From Streptomyces flaveus (GTDB taxonomy: Bacteria; Actinomycetota; Actinomycetes; Streptomycetales; Streptomycetaceae), in contig NZ_BMPQ01000004.1 in the NCBI RefSeq assembly GCF_014647675.1, positions 260,579 to 324,578 of the forward strand: a stretch of DNA of 64,000 bases, written 5' to 3'. Position 1 is the stretch's first letter; every line of letters begins with the position of its first letter. The notes beneath the pieces are model-generated. The model ran no database searches. It was not told the origin of the DNA and saw only the letters and a program-made list of their open reading frames with translations. This document shows positions 42,992-54,140 of this stretch, piece by piece. Made by a program: the position numbers and the translations under genes.

Positions 42992-44863
42992 ATGAGCTCC
43001 ACCCGCCGCCTGACCGTCGCTCAGGCGCTCGTGCGCTTCCTCGCCGCGCAGTACACCGAACGCGACGGCGCCCGGCACCGCCTCATCGCCGGCACCTGGG
43101 GGATCTTCGGGCACGGCAACGTCGCCGGGATCGGTCAGGCGCTGCTTGAGGCCCAAGAGGAGACCATGCCGTTCCACCAGGGCCGCAACGAGCAGTCCAT
43201 GGTGCACGCGGCGGTCGGCTACGCCCGCCAGCTCAACCGGCTCTCCGCACAGGCCGTGACCACCTCCATCGGGCCCGGCGCCACGAACCTGGTCACCGGT
43301 GCGGCCCTCGCCACCGTCAACCGGCTCCCGGTGCTGCTGCTGCCCGGCGACTACTTCGCCACCCGCACCGCCGACCCACTGCTCCAGCAGCTCGAACACC
43401 CCGTCTCGGCGGACGTGTCCGTCAACGACACCCTGCGCCCGGTCTCCCGCTACTTCGACCGGATCCACCGCCCCGAGGCCCTGATCCCCTCCGCCCTGAA
43501 CGCCATGCGCGTACTCGCCGACCCCGTCGAGACCGGCGCCGTCACCCTTGCCCTGCCGCAGGACGTGCAGGCCGAGGCGTACGACTGGCCCGAGGAGTTC
43601 TTCGCCGACCGGATCTGGCAGGTGCGCCGCCCCGCGCCCGAACCGGCCGAAGTCGCCGAGGCCGTGCATGCGATCCGGGCCGCCGAACGGCCGCTGATCG
43701 TCGCGGGCGGCGGCGTTCACCACAGCGAGGCCGAGGACGCGCTGAAGGCGCTGGTGGACGCCACCGGCATCCCCGTCGCCTCCACCCAGGCCGGCAAGGG
43801 CTCGCTGCGCCACGATCACCCCGCCGACCTCGGCGGCATCGGCCACACCGGCACCGCGGTCTGCGACGACATCGCGCGCACCGCCGACCTGGTCATCGGC
43901 GTCGGCACCCGCTACACCGACTTCACCACCGCTTCCGCCACGCTCTTCCAGAACCCCGACGTCCGCTTCCTCAACCTCAACGTCACCGCCTTCGACGCCC
44001 ACAAGCTGAGCGCGCGCACCCTGGTCGCCGACGCCCGCGCAGGGCTCGACGCACTCACCGAGGCGCTGTCCGGCCACCGTGTGGACGCGGCGTACGAGGC
44101 CGAGTACCGCGCGGGCAAGGAGCGCTGGGAGCAGGTCGTGGACGCCGTCTACCGGGCGGACGACGAGAACCAGGTCCCCACCCAGACGCAGGTGCTCGGC
44201 GCCCTGGACTCCGTGGTCGGTGACGACGACGTGGTCATCAACGCGGCGGGCTCGCTCCCCGGCGACCTGCACAAGCTGTGGCGGGCCCGTTCCCCGCGCC
44301 AGTACCACCTGGAGTACGGCTACTCCTGCATGGGCTACGAGATCCCGGCGGGCATCGGCGTCCAGCAGGCGGCGCCCTCAACTCCCGTATGGTCCCTGGT
44401 CGGTGACGGCACGTACCTGATGATGCCGACCGAGATCGTCACCGCCGTCCAGGAGGGCCTGCCAGTCAATCTGGTCCTCATCCAGAACCACGGTTACGCC
44501 TCCATCGGGGGCCTCTCCGAGGAGACCGGCGGCGAGCGGTTCGGCACCGCCTACCGCTACCGGGCGGCCGACGGCACCTTCAGCGGCGCGCCCCTGCCCG
44601 TGGACCTCGCCGCCAACGCGGCCAGCCTCGGCATGGACGTCATCCGCGCCAAGACCGTCCGCGAACTGCGCGACGCCCTGGCCACCGCCCGCGCCTCGGA
44701 CCGCCCGACCTGCGTGTACGTCGAGACGGACCCCACGCCCACCGCCCCCGCGGCCCAGGCCTGGTGGGACGTACCGGTCGCCGAGGTCGCCTCCCGCGAA
44801 GCCGCGAACCGGGCCCGCGAGACCTACGACCAGCACGTGCAGGGACGCCGCCGGCACCTCTGA
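42992..44863 (+). CDS. iolD: 3D-(3,5/4)-trihydroxycyclohexane-1,2-dione acylhydrolase (IolD)
   Basis: This is a 623-residue ThDP-dependent enzyme of expected size. The N-terminal domain begins LTVAQALVRFLAAQ and GIFGHGNVAGIGQAL, with FHQGRNEQSMVH holding the catalytic Glu. The ThDP/Mg site in the C-terminal third is seen in GYSCMGYEIPAGIG and VGDGTYLMMPTEI. It hydrolyses the cyclic dione to 5-deoxy-glucuronate, opening the inositol ring. Confidence 0.94.
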   Translation: MSSTRRLTVAQALVRFLAAQYTERDGARHRLIAGTWGIFGHGNVAGIGQALLEAQEETMPFHQGRNEQSMVHAAVGYARQLNRLSAQAVTTSIGPGATNLVTGAALATVNRLPVLLLPGDYFATRTADPLLQQLEHPVSADVSVNDTLRPVSRYFDRIHRPEALIPSALNAMRVLADPVETGAVTLALPQDVQAEAYDWPEEFFADRIWQVRRPAPEPAEVAEAVHAIRAAERPLIVAGGGVHHSEAEDALKALVDATGIPVASTQAGKGSLRHDHPADLGGIGHTGTAVCDDIARTADLVIGVGTRYTDFTTASATLFQNPDVRFLNLNVTAFDAHKLSARTLVADARAGLDALTEALSGHRVDAAYEAEYRAGKERWEQVVDAVYRADDENQVPTQTQVLGALDSVVGDDDVVINAAGSLPGDLHKLWRARSPRQYHLEYGYSCMGYEIPAGIGVQQAAPSTPVWSLVGDGTYLMMPTEIVTAVQEGLPVNLVLIQNHGYASIGGLSEETGGERFGTAYRYRAADGTFSGAPLPVDLAANAASLGMDVIRAKTVRELRDALATARASDRPTCVYVETDPTPTAPAAQAWWDVPVAEVASREAANRARETYDQHVQGRRRHL

Positions 44864-44910
44864 ACCCCCTCGCCCGACCCCCCCCCGCTCACGAAAAGGA
44901 CCCGCACGCC

Positions 44911-46407
<1,497 letters not shown>

Positions 46408-46445
46408 CGGCTCTCGAGCAACCGACGCGAAGGGAGGAGGTTCCG

Positions 46446-47231
46446 GTGGCGAAGAAGGGACGGGCCGCTCGTGCCAGGACCGCCTCCCCGGTCGACGGCC
46501 TCGAGATCGCGCTGGACCGGGGCAGTCCGATCCCGCTCTACTACCAGTTCGCCCAGCATCTGGAATCCGCGATCGAGCACGGAACGCTCGCGCCCGGCGA
46601 TCTGCTGGGCAACGAGATGGAGATCGCCGCGCGGCTCGGCCTGTCCCGGCCCACCGTCCGCCAGGCCATGCAGTCCCTGGTGGACAAGGGCCTCCTCGTA
46701 CGCCGCCGCGGCGTCGGCACCCAGGTCGTACACAGCCAGGTCAAACGCCCGCTGGAGCTGAGCAGCCTCTACGACGACCTGGACTCGGCCGGGCAGAGCC
46801 CCGCCACCAAGGTCCTGCGCAACGAGGTCCTGCCCGCCTCGGCGGACGTCGCCGCCGCTCTCGGCATCCCCGAAGGGGACGACGTCACGGTCCTCGAGCG
46901 GCTGCGCCTGACCCATGGCGAACCGGTGGCGTACCTGTGCAACTACCTGCCCGCCGCACTCCTGGACCTCGACACCGCCCGCCTCGAGGCGACCGGCCTC
47001 TACCGGATGATGCGGGCCGCCGGGATCACCCTGCACAGCGCCCGCCAGAGCGTCGGCGCGCGCTGCGCCACCGCCGAGGAGGGCGAGCTGCTTGACGATC
47101 CGGCGGGCGCCGCGCTGCTCACCATGCGGCGTACGGCGTACGACGACACGGGGCGGGCGGTCGAGTACGGCACCCACGTCTACCGCGCCGCCCGCTACGC
47201 CTTCGAGTTCCAGCTCCTCATGCGCGCCTGA
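46446..47231 (+). CDS. GntR/HutC-family regulator, probable inositol repressor
   Basis: This is a 261-residue protein with a GTG start preceded by GGGAGGAGG. A winged HTH at about 25-90 (PLYYQFAQHLESAIEHGTLAPGDLL...GLSRPTVRQAMQSLVDKGLL) is followed by a UTRA sensor domain (LGIPEGDDVTVLERLRLTHGEP). It is the last gene of the iolC operon, 38 bases after mmsA. Autoregulation through the two operators before iolC is a reasonable inference. Confidence 0.85.
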   Translation: MAKKGRAARARTASPVDGLEIALDRGSPIPLYYQFAQHLESAIEHGTLAPGDLLGNEMEIAARLGLSRPTVRQAMQSLVDKGLLVRRRGVGTQVVHSQVKRPLELSSLYDDLDSAGQSPATKVLRNEVLPASADVAAALGIPEGDDVTVLERLRLTHGEPVAYLCNYLPAALLDLDTARLEATGLYRMMRAAGITLHSARQSVGARCATAEEGELLDDPAGAALLTMRRTAYDDTGRAVEYGTHVYRAARYAFEFQLLMRA

Positions 47232-47365
47232 GAGCGACTTCCAAGGGCCTGGGACCCCTCGCGGCTGTACGTTGGGGCAGTGTCGGACACGTGTGACGGC
47301 AGCCGCACAGGGCATCGAACGGGAAGTACGCAAGCAGACCACTCTCAGGGACGGAGAGGGTCACG

Positions 47366-49834
47366 GTGGTGACCAGCGAGGAGAGCGGAGTCACGGGCCG
47401 GCGGTTCGACGTGGCGGACGCCGCGCCGGTGCTGCTGGACGCGGCCGCGGTGGTGACCGGCTGGAGCGGCGACGCCCAGCGGCTGTACGGATACCCCGCG
47501 CCCGAAATCCTCGGCCGCGGCGCCGCCGACCTGCTGATGCCCGAGGACGCCGCGCGCCTTCCGGACCTGATCGAACGCTGTGAGCGGGGCGGCGGCTGGG
47601 CCGGTCCGCTGTCCGTACGCCACCGGGACGGGCACCCGGTCGCCACGATGGTGCGCGTCGTCCCCGCCCTGGCGTCGGGCGGCCCGGCGCGCTGGATGGT
47701 GCTGGCCTCCGACATGACCGGCGCTCCGGGCTGGGACATGAGCCGTACGGTCCTGGAGCGGCTGGCCAGCCAGTCGCCGATCGGCCTCGCCATCGTGGAC
47801 ACGGACCTGCGGTATGTGTGGTCGAACACGGCCATGCAGCAGTTCGGCAGCGGACCCGCACACGAACGGCTCGGCAAGCGGCTTGGCGACATCCAGCCGG
47901 GCCTGGACGCCGAAGCACTGGAAGCCGTGATGCGTCAGGTGCTGCACACCGGTGTGCCGATCGTCGACCACGAACACATCGGCCGCGTACGGTCCGCGCC
48001 GCACCGGGAGTCCGCGCACGCGATGTCGTTCACCCGGCTCGAGGACGACCGCGGCAACCCGATCGGCGTGTACTACACGGTCGTCGACGTCACCGAGCGC
48101 TACCGCGCACGCAGGCGGCTCACCCTGCTCGACCAGGCCGGCGAGCGCATCGGCCGCACGCTGGACGTACGTCGCACCGCCCAGGAGCTGGCCGACGTGG
48201 CGGTGCCGGGACTGGCCGACTTCGTCGCCGTGGATCTCCTGGAGTCCGTCCTCGAAGGCGGCGAGCCGCCGTCCGGTCCGCTGAACGACGAGGACAGGGT
48301 GTCGCTGCGACGGGCGGCTCACCAGTCGGTGAACAAGGGCGTCCCGGAAGCCGTCGTCAAGATCGGGCAGGCCGCCCGCTACCGGGCCGGGGCACCCCCG
48401 CTCCGTAGTCTGACCAGCGGCAGATCCTGGCACCAGGAACGGCTCGACCCGCTCGCCAAGGAGTGGGCCACCGGCATACCCGGCGGCCGGGCCGCCTCCT
48501 TCCTCGACCTGGGACTGCACAGCGTGATGATCGTGCCGATCCGGGCGCGGGGCACCACGCTGGGGATCACCACCTTCTTCCGGCGGCAGTGGCAGGACCC
48601 CTTCGAGGCGGACGATCTGAGCCTGGCCGAGGAGTTCGTCGCCCGCGCGGCCCTGTGCCTGGACAACGCCCGCCGCTATACGCGTGAACGCGACGCCGCT
48701 CTCGTACTGCAGCGCAATCTGCTGCCGCGCCGGCTGCCCGAGCAGGACGCCATGGAGGTCGCCGCCCGCTATCGGCCGGCCGACGAGCTGACCGGCCTCG
48801 GCGGCGACTGGTACGACGTCATTCCGCTGTCGGGCGCCCGCGTCGCCCTGGTGGTGGGGGAGGTGGCGGGAAGCGGCATCGAGGCTGCCGCGGCCATGGG
48901 CCGGCTGCGCACCGCCGTCCAGACGCTCGCCGACCTGGACCTGCGTCCCGAGGAGGTGCTGGCGCACCTCGACGACGTGGTCGTCCGGGCCGCGCGCGAG
49001 GACGACACCGAGCCGGACCCGCGCGGCGGCGGCGTGCAGGCGGTGGGCGCCAGTTGTCTGTACGCGGTCTACGACCCGGTCGCCGGGCAGTGTGCCATCG
49101 CCGCCGCCGGTCAGGGCGCGCCCGCGATCGTCGCTCCGGACGGCACCGTCGACTTCCTCGAACCGCCGGCCGGCCCCCTGCTCGGCGTGGCAGGGCCGCC
49201 CTTCGAGTCGGTCGAACTGCCGCTCGCGGAAGGCAGCGTGCTCGCCCTCCACACCAACGGCCTGCTCGCAGGCGTCGGGTTCGACCCGGGCGAGGACACC
49301 GCCGCGGGCCGGGAACGGCTGCGCCGTGCACTGGAGCGGCGGGAGCCCGTACTCGACGACCGGTGCCAGGCCGTCGTCGACGCCCTCGTCCCGGCGCGCC
49401 CGCCGGACGACGTGGCGCTGCTGATGGCCCGTGCCCGCCGCCTCGACCCGCGCCGGATCGTGTCCTGGGAGCTGCCCAGCGACCCCGCGATCGTGGCCGA
49501 CGCCCGCAAGCGGACCGCGCGGTGGCTGACCGAGTGGGATCTGGACGAGCTGATCTTCACCACCGAACTCGTCGTCAGCGAACTGGTCACCAACGCCATC
49601 CGGCACGCCTCAGGACCGATCCGGCTGCGCCTGATCCTGACCGGGGCCACCCTGATCTGCGAGGTCTGGGACGCCAGCGCCAGCGCCCCGCACCTGCGCC
49701 ATCCGAAGACGACCGACGAGGGCGGCCGGGGCCTGTTCCTGATCTCCCAGTTCACCCAGCGCTGGGGCTCCCGCCACACCCGGGACGGCAAGATCATCTG
49801 GGCTGAGCAGTCCCTCACGGGTCCTGCTGTGTGA
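47366..49834 (+). CDS. PAS-PAS-GAF-PP2C (SpoIIE) phosphatase with C-terminal anti-sigma-type ATPase
   Basis: This is an 822-residue cytoplasmic signalling protein. Domains in order are an N-terminal PAS (15-125), a second PAS (about 135-250), GAF (260-440), SpoIIE-type PP2C (about 455-690) and an HATPase_c (about 700-815, with VVSELVTNAIRHAS and DEGGRGLFLISQF). This mix is common in Streptomyces regulators of sigma-factor partner switching. The first acidic motif GGDWYD (Asp481) and the last PDDV (Asp681, Asp682) are intact. Where GDVxGHG is usual the protein has GEVAGSG (Glu499), and where TDG is usual it has HTNG (Asn631). Phosphatase activity may be altered. GTG 47366 follows GGAGAGG. Confidence 0.85.
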   Translation: MVTSEESGVTGRRFDVADAAPVLLDAAAVVTGWSGDAQRLYGYPAPEILGRGAADLLMPEDAARLPDLIERCERGGGWAGPLSVRHRDGHPVATMVRVVPALASGGPARWMVLASDMTGAPGWDMSRTVLERLASQSPIGLAIVDTDLRYVWSNTAMQQFGSGPAHERLGKRLGDIQPGLDAEALEAVMRQVLHTGVPIVDHEHIGRVRSAPHRESAHAMSFTRLEDDRGNPIGVYYTVVDVTERYRARRRLTLLDQAGERIGRTLDVRRTAQELADVAVPGLADFVAVDLLESVLEGGEPPSGPLNDEDRVSLRRAAHQSVNKGVPEAVVKIGQAARYRAGAPPLRSLTSGRSWHQERLDPLAKEWATGIPGGRAASFLDLGLHSVMIVPIRARGTTLGITTFFRRQWQDPFEADDLSLAEEFVARAALCLDNARRYTRERDAALVLQRNLLPRRLPEQDAMEVAARYRPADELTGLGGDWYDVIPLSGARVALVVGEVAGSGIEAAAAMGRLRTAVQTLADLDLRPEEVLAHLDDVVVRAAREDDTEPDPRGGGVQAVGASCLYAVYDPVAGQCAIAAAGQGAPAIVAPDGTVDFLEPPAGPLLGVAGPPFESVELPLAEGSVLALHTNGLLAGVGFDPGEDTAAGRERLRRALERREPVLDDRCQAVVDALVPARPPDDVALLMARARRLDPRRIVSWELPSDPAIVADARKRTARWLTEWDLDELIFTTELVVSELVTNAIRHASGPIRLRLILTGATLICEVWDASASAPHLRHPKTTDEGGRGLFLISQFTQRWGSRHTRDGKIIWAEQSLTGPAV

Positions 49835-49895
49835 CACGCCGGGTGGCGGCCGTTGTGCGGGGAAGCCGGCCGCCACCCTCGTCGCGCGGTCCGCG

Positions 49896-51131
49896 CTAGC
49901 AGATGTTCTGACTGCTGTTGACCAGCCGGTTGCTGCGGAACGTGGTGTTCTCGCCGCAGGGGCTTTCCCTGATGGCCGAGTCGGTCACCGTGAGGTTCTG
50001 GATGGTGATGTCCCGGTTGTTCGGGAAGTCGGAGCGCGCGGCGAGCCGGATCTCCCCGCCGCCGGTGACGCTGCCGCTCTGGGCGGCGATGTTCACGTTG
50101 TAGCAGTTCTCGATCAGCATCGAGTTGTTGCCGGTGTTGGAGATCGACACCTTGTCGATGACCGCGCCGCCGCTCTCCGAGACGCAGAAGACGCCGCGTC
50201 CGCCGCCGCGCGCGATGACCTCGCCCACGCGGATGTTCGTCGGGTAGTTGCTGCCGACCCGGCCGTTGCGGTTGGCCATCCGGAAGGCCGCGTAACCGGT
50301 GCCGGCGCCCGCGTTGTCCGCGTCCACCTTGGTGACGGTGGCGTTGATGGTCTGGTTCAACAGCAGACCGGACTCGCCGACATTGCGGGCGGTGACGGTG
50401 CCGACGGTGAAGCCGTCGACGCCGTACGTCTCCACGGCGTGGCTGCTCGCCCCGGACACGTACACGTTGTCGATCCGGACGTTCCTGGTCCACTGGCTGG
50501 TGTCGCCGCGGTTGTCGATGCGGACGCCGAGACCGCGCGACAGCCGCATGTCGATCTGGCCGAGGACGACGTTCTGCACGTTGCGCATGAAGATGCCGTA
50601 CAGCGGGGTGCCGGTGAGGTTCAGGTGCTGGACCTCGATGTCGCGGGCGCCGCGTGCGTAGACCGGGGCCTGGTCGCCGGAGCCCGAACCGGTGACGTTG
50701 ATGGTGCCGCAGACGTCGAGGACGGTGTAGCTCGGCAGGGAGACCCTGGACCCGGCGCTGATGGAGCCCGAGCCGCGCACGACGACCCGCTCCTTCGAAG
50801 TACGGCCTGCCGTAAGGCTGTTGACAGCGGCCTGCATCGCGGCGCGCATGTCGGTGCCGGTGTGGACGACGCTGCTGCCTCGGCGGGCGGTCCAGGTGCC
50901 GCCGCTGAGCACGGCCTCCGCCTGGTACGAGCCGTCGCCACAGGCCGCCGCCCGGGAGACGGCGGCCGGTTCGGATGCGGCGGCCTTGGTGTCCTGGGCC
51001 GCGTCGGCCGGGGCCGTCAGCACGGCCGCTCCGGTGAGCAGGGCGGTGGCGCAGGCGGCGGTGACGCCGGCCCGCTTCTTGCGAGTACCCAAGGTCCTGC
51101 CGATGAGGTGAGGTGCGGCTCTGCGTCCCAT
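49896..51131 (-). CDS. Secreted right-handed beta-helix repeat protein
   Basis: This is a 411-residue protein; the ATG at 51131 has AAGGACG upstream. A twin-basic N-terminus and hydrophobic core ending near APADAAQ form a signal peptide. The rest consists of repeated short beta turns rich in Asn, Val and Gly (for example VQHLNLTGTPLYGIFMRNVQNVVLGQIDM), as in pectate-lyase-like or polysaccharide-binding beta helices. No lyase catalytic residues could be confirmed. It is likely a cell-surface or extracellular polysaccharide-active protein, possibly under LacI-type control through the palindromes upstream. Confidence 0.78.
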   Translation of the reverse strand: MGRRAAPHLIGRTLGTRKKRAGVTAACATALLTGAAVLTAPADAAQDTKAAASEPAAVSRAAACGDGSYQAEAVLSGGTWTARRGSSVVHTGTDMRAAMQAAVNSLTAGRTSKERVVVRGSGSISAGSRVSLPSYTVLDVCGTINVTGSGSGDQAPVYARGARDIEVQHLNLTGTPLYGIFMRNVQNVVLGQIDMRLSRGLGVRIDNRGDTSQWTRNVRIDNVYVSGASSHAVETYGVDGFTVGTVTARNVGESGLLLNQTINATVTKVDADNAGAGTGYAAFRMANRNGRVGSNYPTNIRVGEVIARGGGRGVFCVSESGGAVIDKVSISNTGNNSMLIENCYNVNIAAQSGSVTGGGEIRLAARSDFPNNRDITIQNLTVTDSAIRESPCGENTTFRSNRLVNSSQNIC

Positions 51132-51209
51132 CTCGTCCTTCTCCTGTTGTGGGGGTGGACGCGCCGCCCGCTGCCCTGTCGTCCGGCCCGCCATCCCCGT
51201 CGTCGAAAC

Positions 51210-51229
51210 CGATTCGACTGAATCGATTC
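51210..51229. promoter_or_regulatory. Palindromes before the beta-helix gene
   Basis: CGATTC (51210-51215) and GAATCG (51220-51225) form one inverted repeat, and GAATCGATTC (51220-51229) forms an overlapping perfect palindrome. They lie about 80-100 bases before the beta-helix start, in a promoter-like position. Confidence 0.45.
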
Positions 51230-51303
51230 ATGATCAGGGTGTGCGTGACCTGGAGCGAACTCGGCTCGGGCAGGGGTGGCGCGCTACGGGGGTGCGCCTT
51301 AGC

Positions 51304-51311
51304 AAGCGCTT
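51304..51311. promoter_or_regulatory. LacI/GalR-type AAGCGCTT core
   Basis: AAGCGCTT is a perfect palindrome with flanking GC...TC, matching the usual LacI/GalR operator core. It sits between the beta-helix promoter region and the FAD oxidoreductase stop. The cognate LacI protein is not encoded next to it. Confidence 0.45.
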
Positions 51312-51352
51312 TCTGGCGCGGGTGGTGAGTGTGGCAACGGCCTGACGTGACG

Positions 51353-52789
51353 TCAAGAGGCCGGGACGCCGTCCCGCAAACGGGCCCCCTGCCGCAACAG
51401 TTCCCGCTGCACAAGGGAATGCGGCACCTCCCGCGGACTGCGCCCCAGGCGGGAGGCCAACGCCGCACAGACCCCCGCCGCCTGGCCGGTGGCCATCGCG
51501 ATGGGCATGACCCGGTACGAGGAGTGGGCCACGTGCGTACCGGAGATGCAGCGCCCCGCCACCAGCAGACGGTCGGTGTCCTGGGGCAGCAGGCAGCGCA
51601 GCGGGATGTCGTAGAAGCGGCCCGTGGGCACCCGCTTGAGGAGCGTGCCGGTGCCCTCCGGATTGTGGATGTCGATCGGATAGGCGCCGTGCGCGACGGC
51701 GTCCGTGAAGGTGCGGGCCTCGAGGATGTCGTTGCCGGTCAGCTGGTAGTCGCCGACGATGCGACGGGTCTCCCGTACGCCGATGTGGCTGCCGCTCTGC
51801 GCCACGTACGCGTGCTCGAAGCCAGGCACCCGAGTACGCAGGAAGTGGTCGATCTGAGCCAGCTGGCGGCGGGCGGTGTACTCGGCGCGGCTGAGGTCCC
51901 AGACGCTGGTGCCGAGCGCCCCGGTGACACGGGTGCTGTTGACGCTGACCTCGCGAGGGTGCGGGGTGCCGAAGAACAGCACGTCCTCGCGGGGCAGCCG
52001 GAGCTCGCCGTCCTCCGTGGCCTCCCTGACCAGGTCCCACAGACCGTGCACGCCGCGCCACTGGTCGGGATGGGCCCGTACGTACTCGGCGAACCGCGGC
52101 CGCAGGAAGTCCACGACGCGGAACATGAGCGTCATCGGCTGCACCAGTCCGTCCTCGGGGCGGCCGATCTCGTACGGGGCTCCGCAGGCGGCCGCCACAT
52201 CGCCGTCACCCGTGCCGTCGACGACCACGCCCGTGTCGATCACCACAGGACCCGACTTGGTCTCGAAGACCAGGCGCCAGCCGTCGTCGAGCGGCAGCGC
52301 GGTGGAGGCGAAGGAGTGGAACAGCATCCGCACGCCCGCCTCGTCGAGCATCTCCAGCAGGACCATTTTGAAGATCTCCGGGTCGAACGGCACGGTGTAG
52401 CCGGTCTCGACGGAGGGCGGTACGCAGCCGCCGCTCGCGGTCAGGCGCTCCAGCAGCCGCCACAGGACGCCGGCGACCACCGGCTCGCCCTCGCCGTGGT
52501 CGGTGGGCAGCAGCCGGGTGTCGTCGCCGTTCTCGGTGAACGCGGCCTGCTTGTGCTCGTTGTGGAACGACATCAGGGGCATGACGAGCGCCACGGTCGC
52601 ATTGCCGCCGAGGAATCCGTACCGCTCGACGAGCGCGACCTCGGCTCCCGCGTCGGCCGCGGCGAGCGCGGCGCCGCAGCCGGCGGGACCGCCGCCGATC
52701 ACCAGGACGTCGGTCCGGCCCGCGTACTCGGCCTCCCGCGGCGGCAGCGTGACGGTACGGAACTCGTCGGGCGGTTCCAGGATCGGCAT
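51353..52789 (-). CDS. FAD-dependent oxidoreductase (FAD_oxidored family)
   Basis: This is a 478-residue protein; the ATG at 52789 follows GGAGGAAG. FAD motifs are DVLVIGGGPAGCGAALAAADAG and VVVDGTGDGDVAAACGAPY, and the C-terminal part has RCISGTHVAHSSYRVMPIAMATGQAAG. This is the family often linked to carbohydrate lyase or ketose pathways, with unclear substrates. It lies 43 bases after a pyruvyl-transferase-like gene in the same direction, so they may share an operon. The substrate is unassigned. Confidence 0.8.
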   Translation of the reverse strand: MPILEPPDEFRTVTLPPREAEYAGRTDVLVIGGGPAGCGAALAAADAGAEVALVERYGFLGGNATVALVMPLMSFHNEHKQAAFTENGDDTRLLPTDHGEGEPVVAGVLWRLLERLTASGGCVPPSVETGYTVPFDPEIFKMVLLEMLDEAGVRMLFHSFASTALPLDDGWRLVFETKSGPVVIDTGVVVDGTGDGDVAAACGAPYEIGRPEDGLVQPMTLMFRVVDFLRPRFAEYVRAHPDQWRGVHGLWDLVREATEDGELRLPREDVLFFGTPHPREVSVNSTRVTGALGTSVWDLSRAEYTARRQLAQIDHFLRTRVPGFEHAYVAQSGSHIGVRETRRIVGDYQLTGNDILEARTFTDAVAHGAYPIDIHNPEGTGTLLKRVPTGRFYDIPLRCLLPQDTDRLLVAGRCISGTHVAHSSYRVMPIAMATGQAAGVCAALASRLGRSPREVPHSLVQRELLRQGARLRDGVPAS

Positions 52790-52832
52790 CGCTTCCTCCG
52801 GTCGGTCCTCGTCGGGCCCCCGCACGTCCTCG

Positions 52833-54035
52833 TCAGGCCCCCGCGCTCAGGTCCTCCATACCGGAGCCGGTACGCAGGCCGCCGCCGATCTCGTCCAGGA
52901 GGGTTCCGCAGCGCGCGCAGGTCTCCTGGGCGAGCCCGCACAGCTCCCGGACCCGCGACTCCATCTCCTCGCGCCGCTGCGGATACTCGTCCCAGAGCCG
53001 GTCCACCTCCGCCAGCAGCAGCCCGGCCTGCTCCCGTGCCACCCCCACCAGCGCCGGAGCGCCCACCCGGCGCGCGAAGTCGAAGACCTTGCCCGAGTAG
53101 GGGAGCGGCAGCACCGGCAGCCCGGAGACCGCCGCGAAGATCAGGAAGTGCAGGCGCATGCCGACGGCCAGATCCAGGTGGCGCATAAAGCCGAGGACCT
53201 GCCCGGGGCTGTAGGTGCCGTTCATGATCCGGCCCTGGTCCGGCGCGGACATGTGCGAGAGCACGGCATGGGCGTGGCGCACGTCATGGCGTTCCATCGG
53301 CATGAACACCACATGGGCGTCCAGGCGCCGGACCAGGAAGTCGGCCACGTCGGCGAGCAGCGCGTGATAGCCGCCCTCGTCCAGCTTCTCGGCCGCCCGG
53401 CCCGGTTCCCGCACCGACATCCCCACCAGGCGTTTCCCGGTCGGGATGCCCTCGTGCGTCATCATCCGGCCGGTGAACGGCTCCGCGGACAGCAGCAGCG
53501 CCGGGTCCGCGGTGACCTTGAGCTCGCGCTCGACCCCGACCTCGTCGAGGACGAGCCCGGACTCCTCGTCCCGTACGACCACGTCGTCCATCTCCGGCAG
53601 CACGGAGCGCACCGCCTCCCGGTCCTCGGGCTCCCGCAGCGGGCCCGCGCCGACGGCGTAGGCGAACGTGCGCACCCCGTGGGTCTGGGCCGCACGGACC
53701 AGCCGCAGGTACCGGCGGGCCTCTCCGTCGTAGAGGATCCCGCCGCCGCCCAGCACCAGCAGGTCCAGGTCGGACAGCGCGTCCAGCAACTGCCGCTGGG
53801 CCACGCCCTCCCAGTCCACCACCTCGTCGGCGCCGCGGTGATGGCTGCGGGTGTGCTCGGCGTTCCGGCTGAAGACGATGATCCGGGCGTGCGGGCGATG
53901 GGCCCTGAGGCAGCCCAGTACGCAGGCCAGGATGGACTCGTCGCCGATGTTGAAGCCGCCGTACGAACCGAGGACGCCGATCCGTGGGGCCGACGTCCGG
54001 GAGGACACAGGCGGGCGCTGGGCAGCGTGGGTCAT
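52833..54035 (-). CDS. Polysaccharide pyruvyl transferase family protein (CsaB-like)
   Basis: This is a 400-residue protein; the ATG at 54035 has GGGAG seven bases upstream. A two-lobe fold is suggested by GVLGSYGGFNIGDESILACVL at the N-terminus, LLVLGGGGILYDGEARRYL and a C-terminal RLHFLIFAAVSGLPVLPLPYSGKVFDFA. The family transfers pyruvyl groups from phosphoenolpyruvate to surface glycans. Together with the beta-helix protein it hints at an envelope polysaccharide theme. Confidence 0.8.
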   Translation of the reverse strand: MTHAAQRPPVSSRTSAPRIGVLGSYGGFNIGDESILACVLGCLRAHRPHARIIVFSRNAEHTRSHHRGADEVVDWEGVAQRQLLDALSDLDLLVLGGGGILYDGEARRYLRLVRAAQTHGVRTFAYAVGAGPLREPEDREAVRSVLPEMDDVVVRDEESGLVLDEVGVERELKVTADPALLLSAEPFTGRMMTHEGIPTGKRLVGMSVREPGRAAEKLDEGGYHALLADVADFLVRRLDAHVVFMPMERHDVRHAHAVLSHMSAPDQGRIMNGTYSPGQVLGFMRHLDLAVGMRLHFLIFAAVSGLPVLPLPYSGKVFDFARRVGAPALVGVAREQAGLLLAEVDRLWDEYPQRREEMESRVRELCGLAQETCARCGTLLDEIGGGLRTGSGMEDLSAGA

Positions 54036-54140
54036 CCATACGCTCCCGTCGCGTCGGGGCTGGCCGGTACGGGCTCGGGTTGCCCGGCCCGGGCGCGACA
54101 AACACCCCGGAAACGGACTGGTACGGGGTGGGCGCCCCGG

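Noticed and set aside
47345..49606. 753-codon open frame on the minus strand opposite the sensor phosphatase
   Set aside because: It mirrors a well-supported gene; long antisense frames are common in GC-rich DNA and it shows no domain or ribosome site.
49111..51468. 785-codon minus-strand frame over the phosphatase end and beta-helix gene
   Set aside because: It runs out of frame through the beta-helix gene and antisense to the phosphatase; repeats of Arg/Pro indicate a spurious GC frame.
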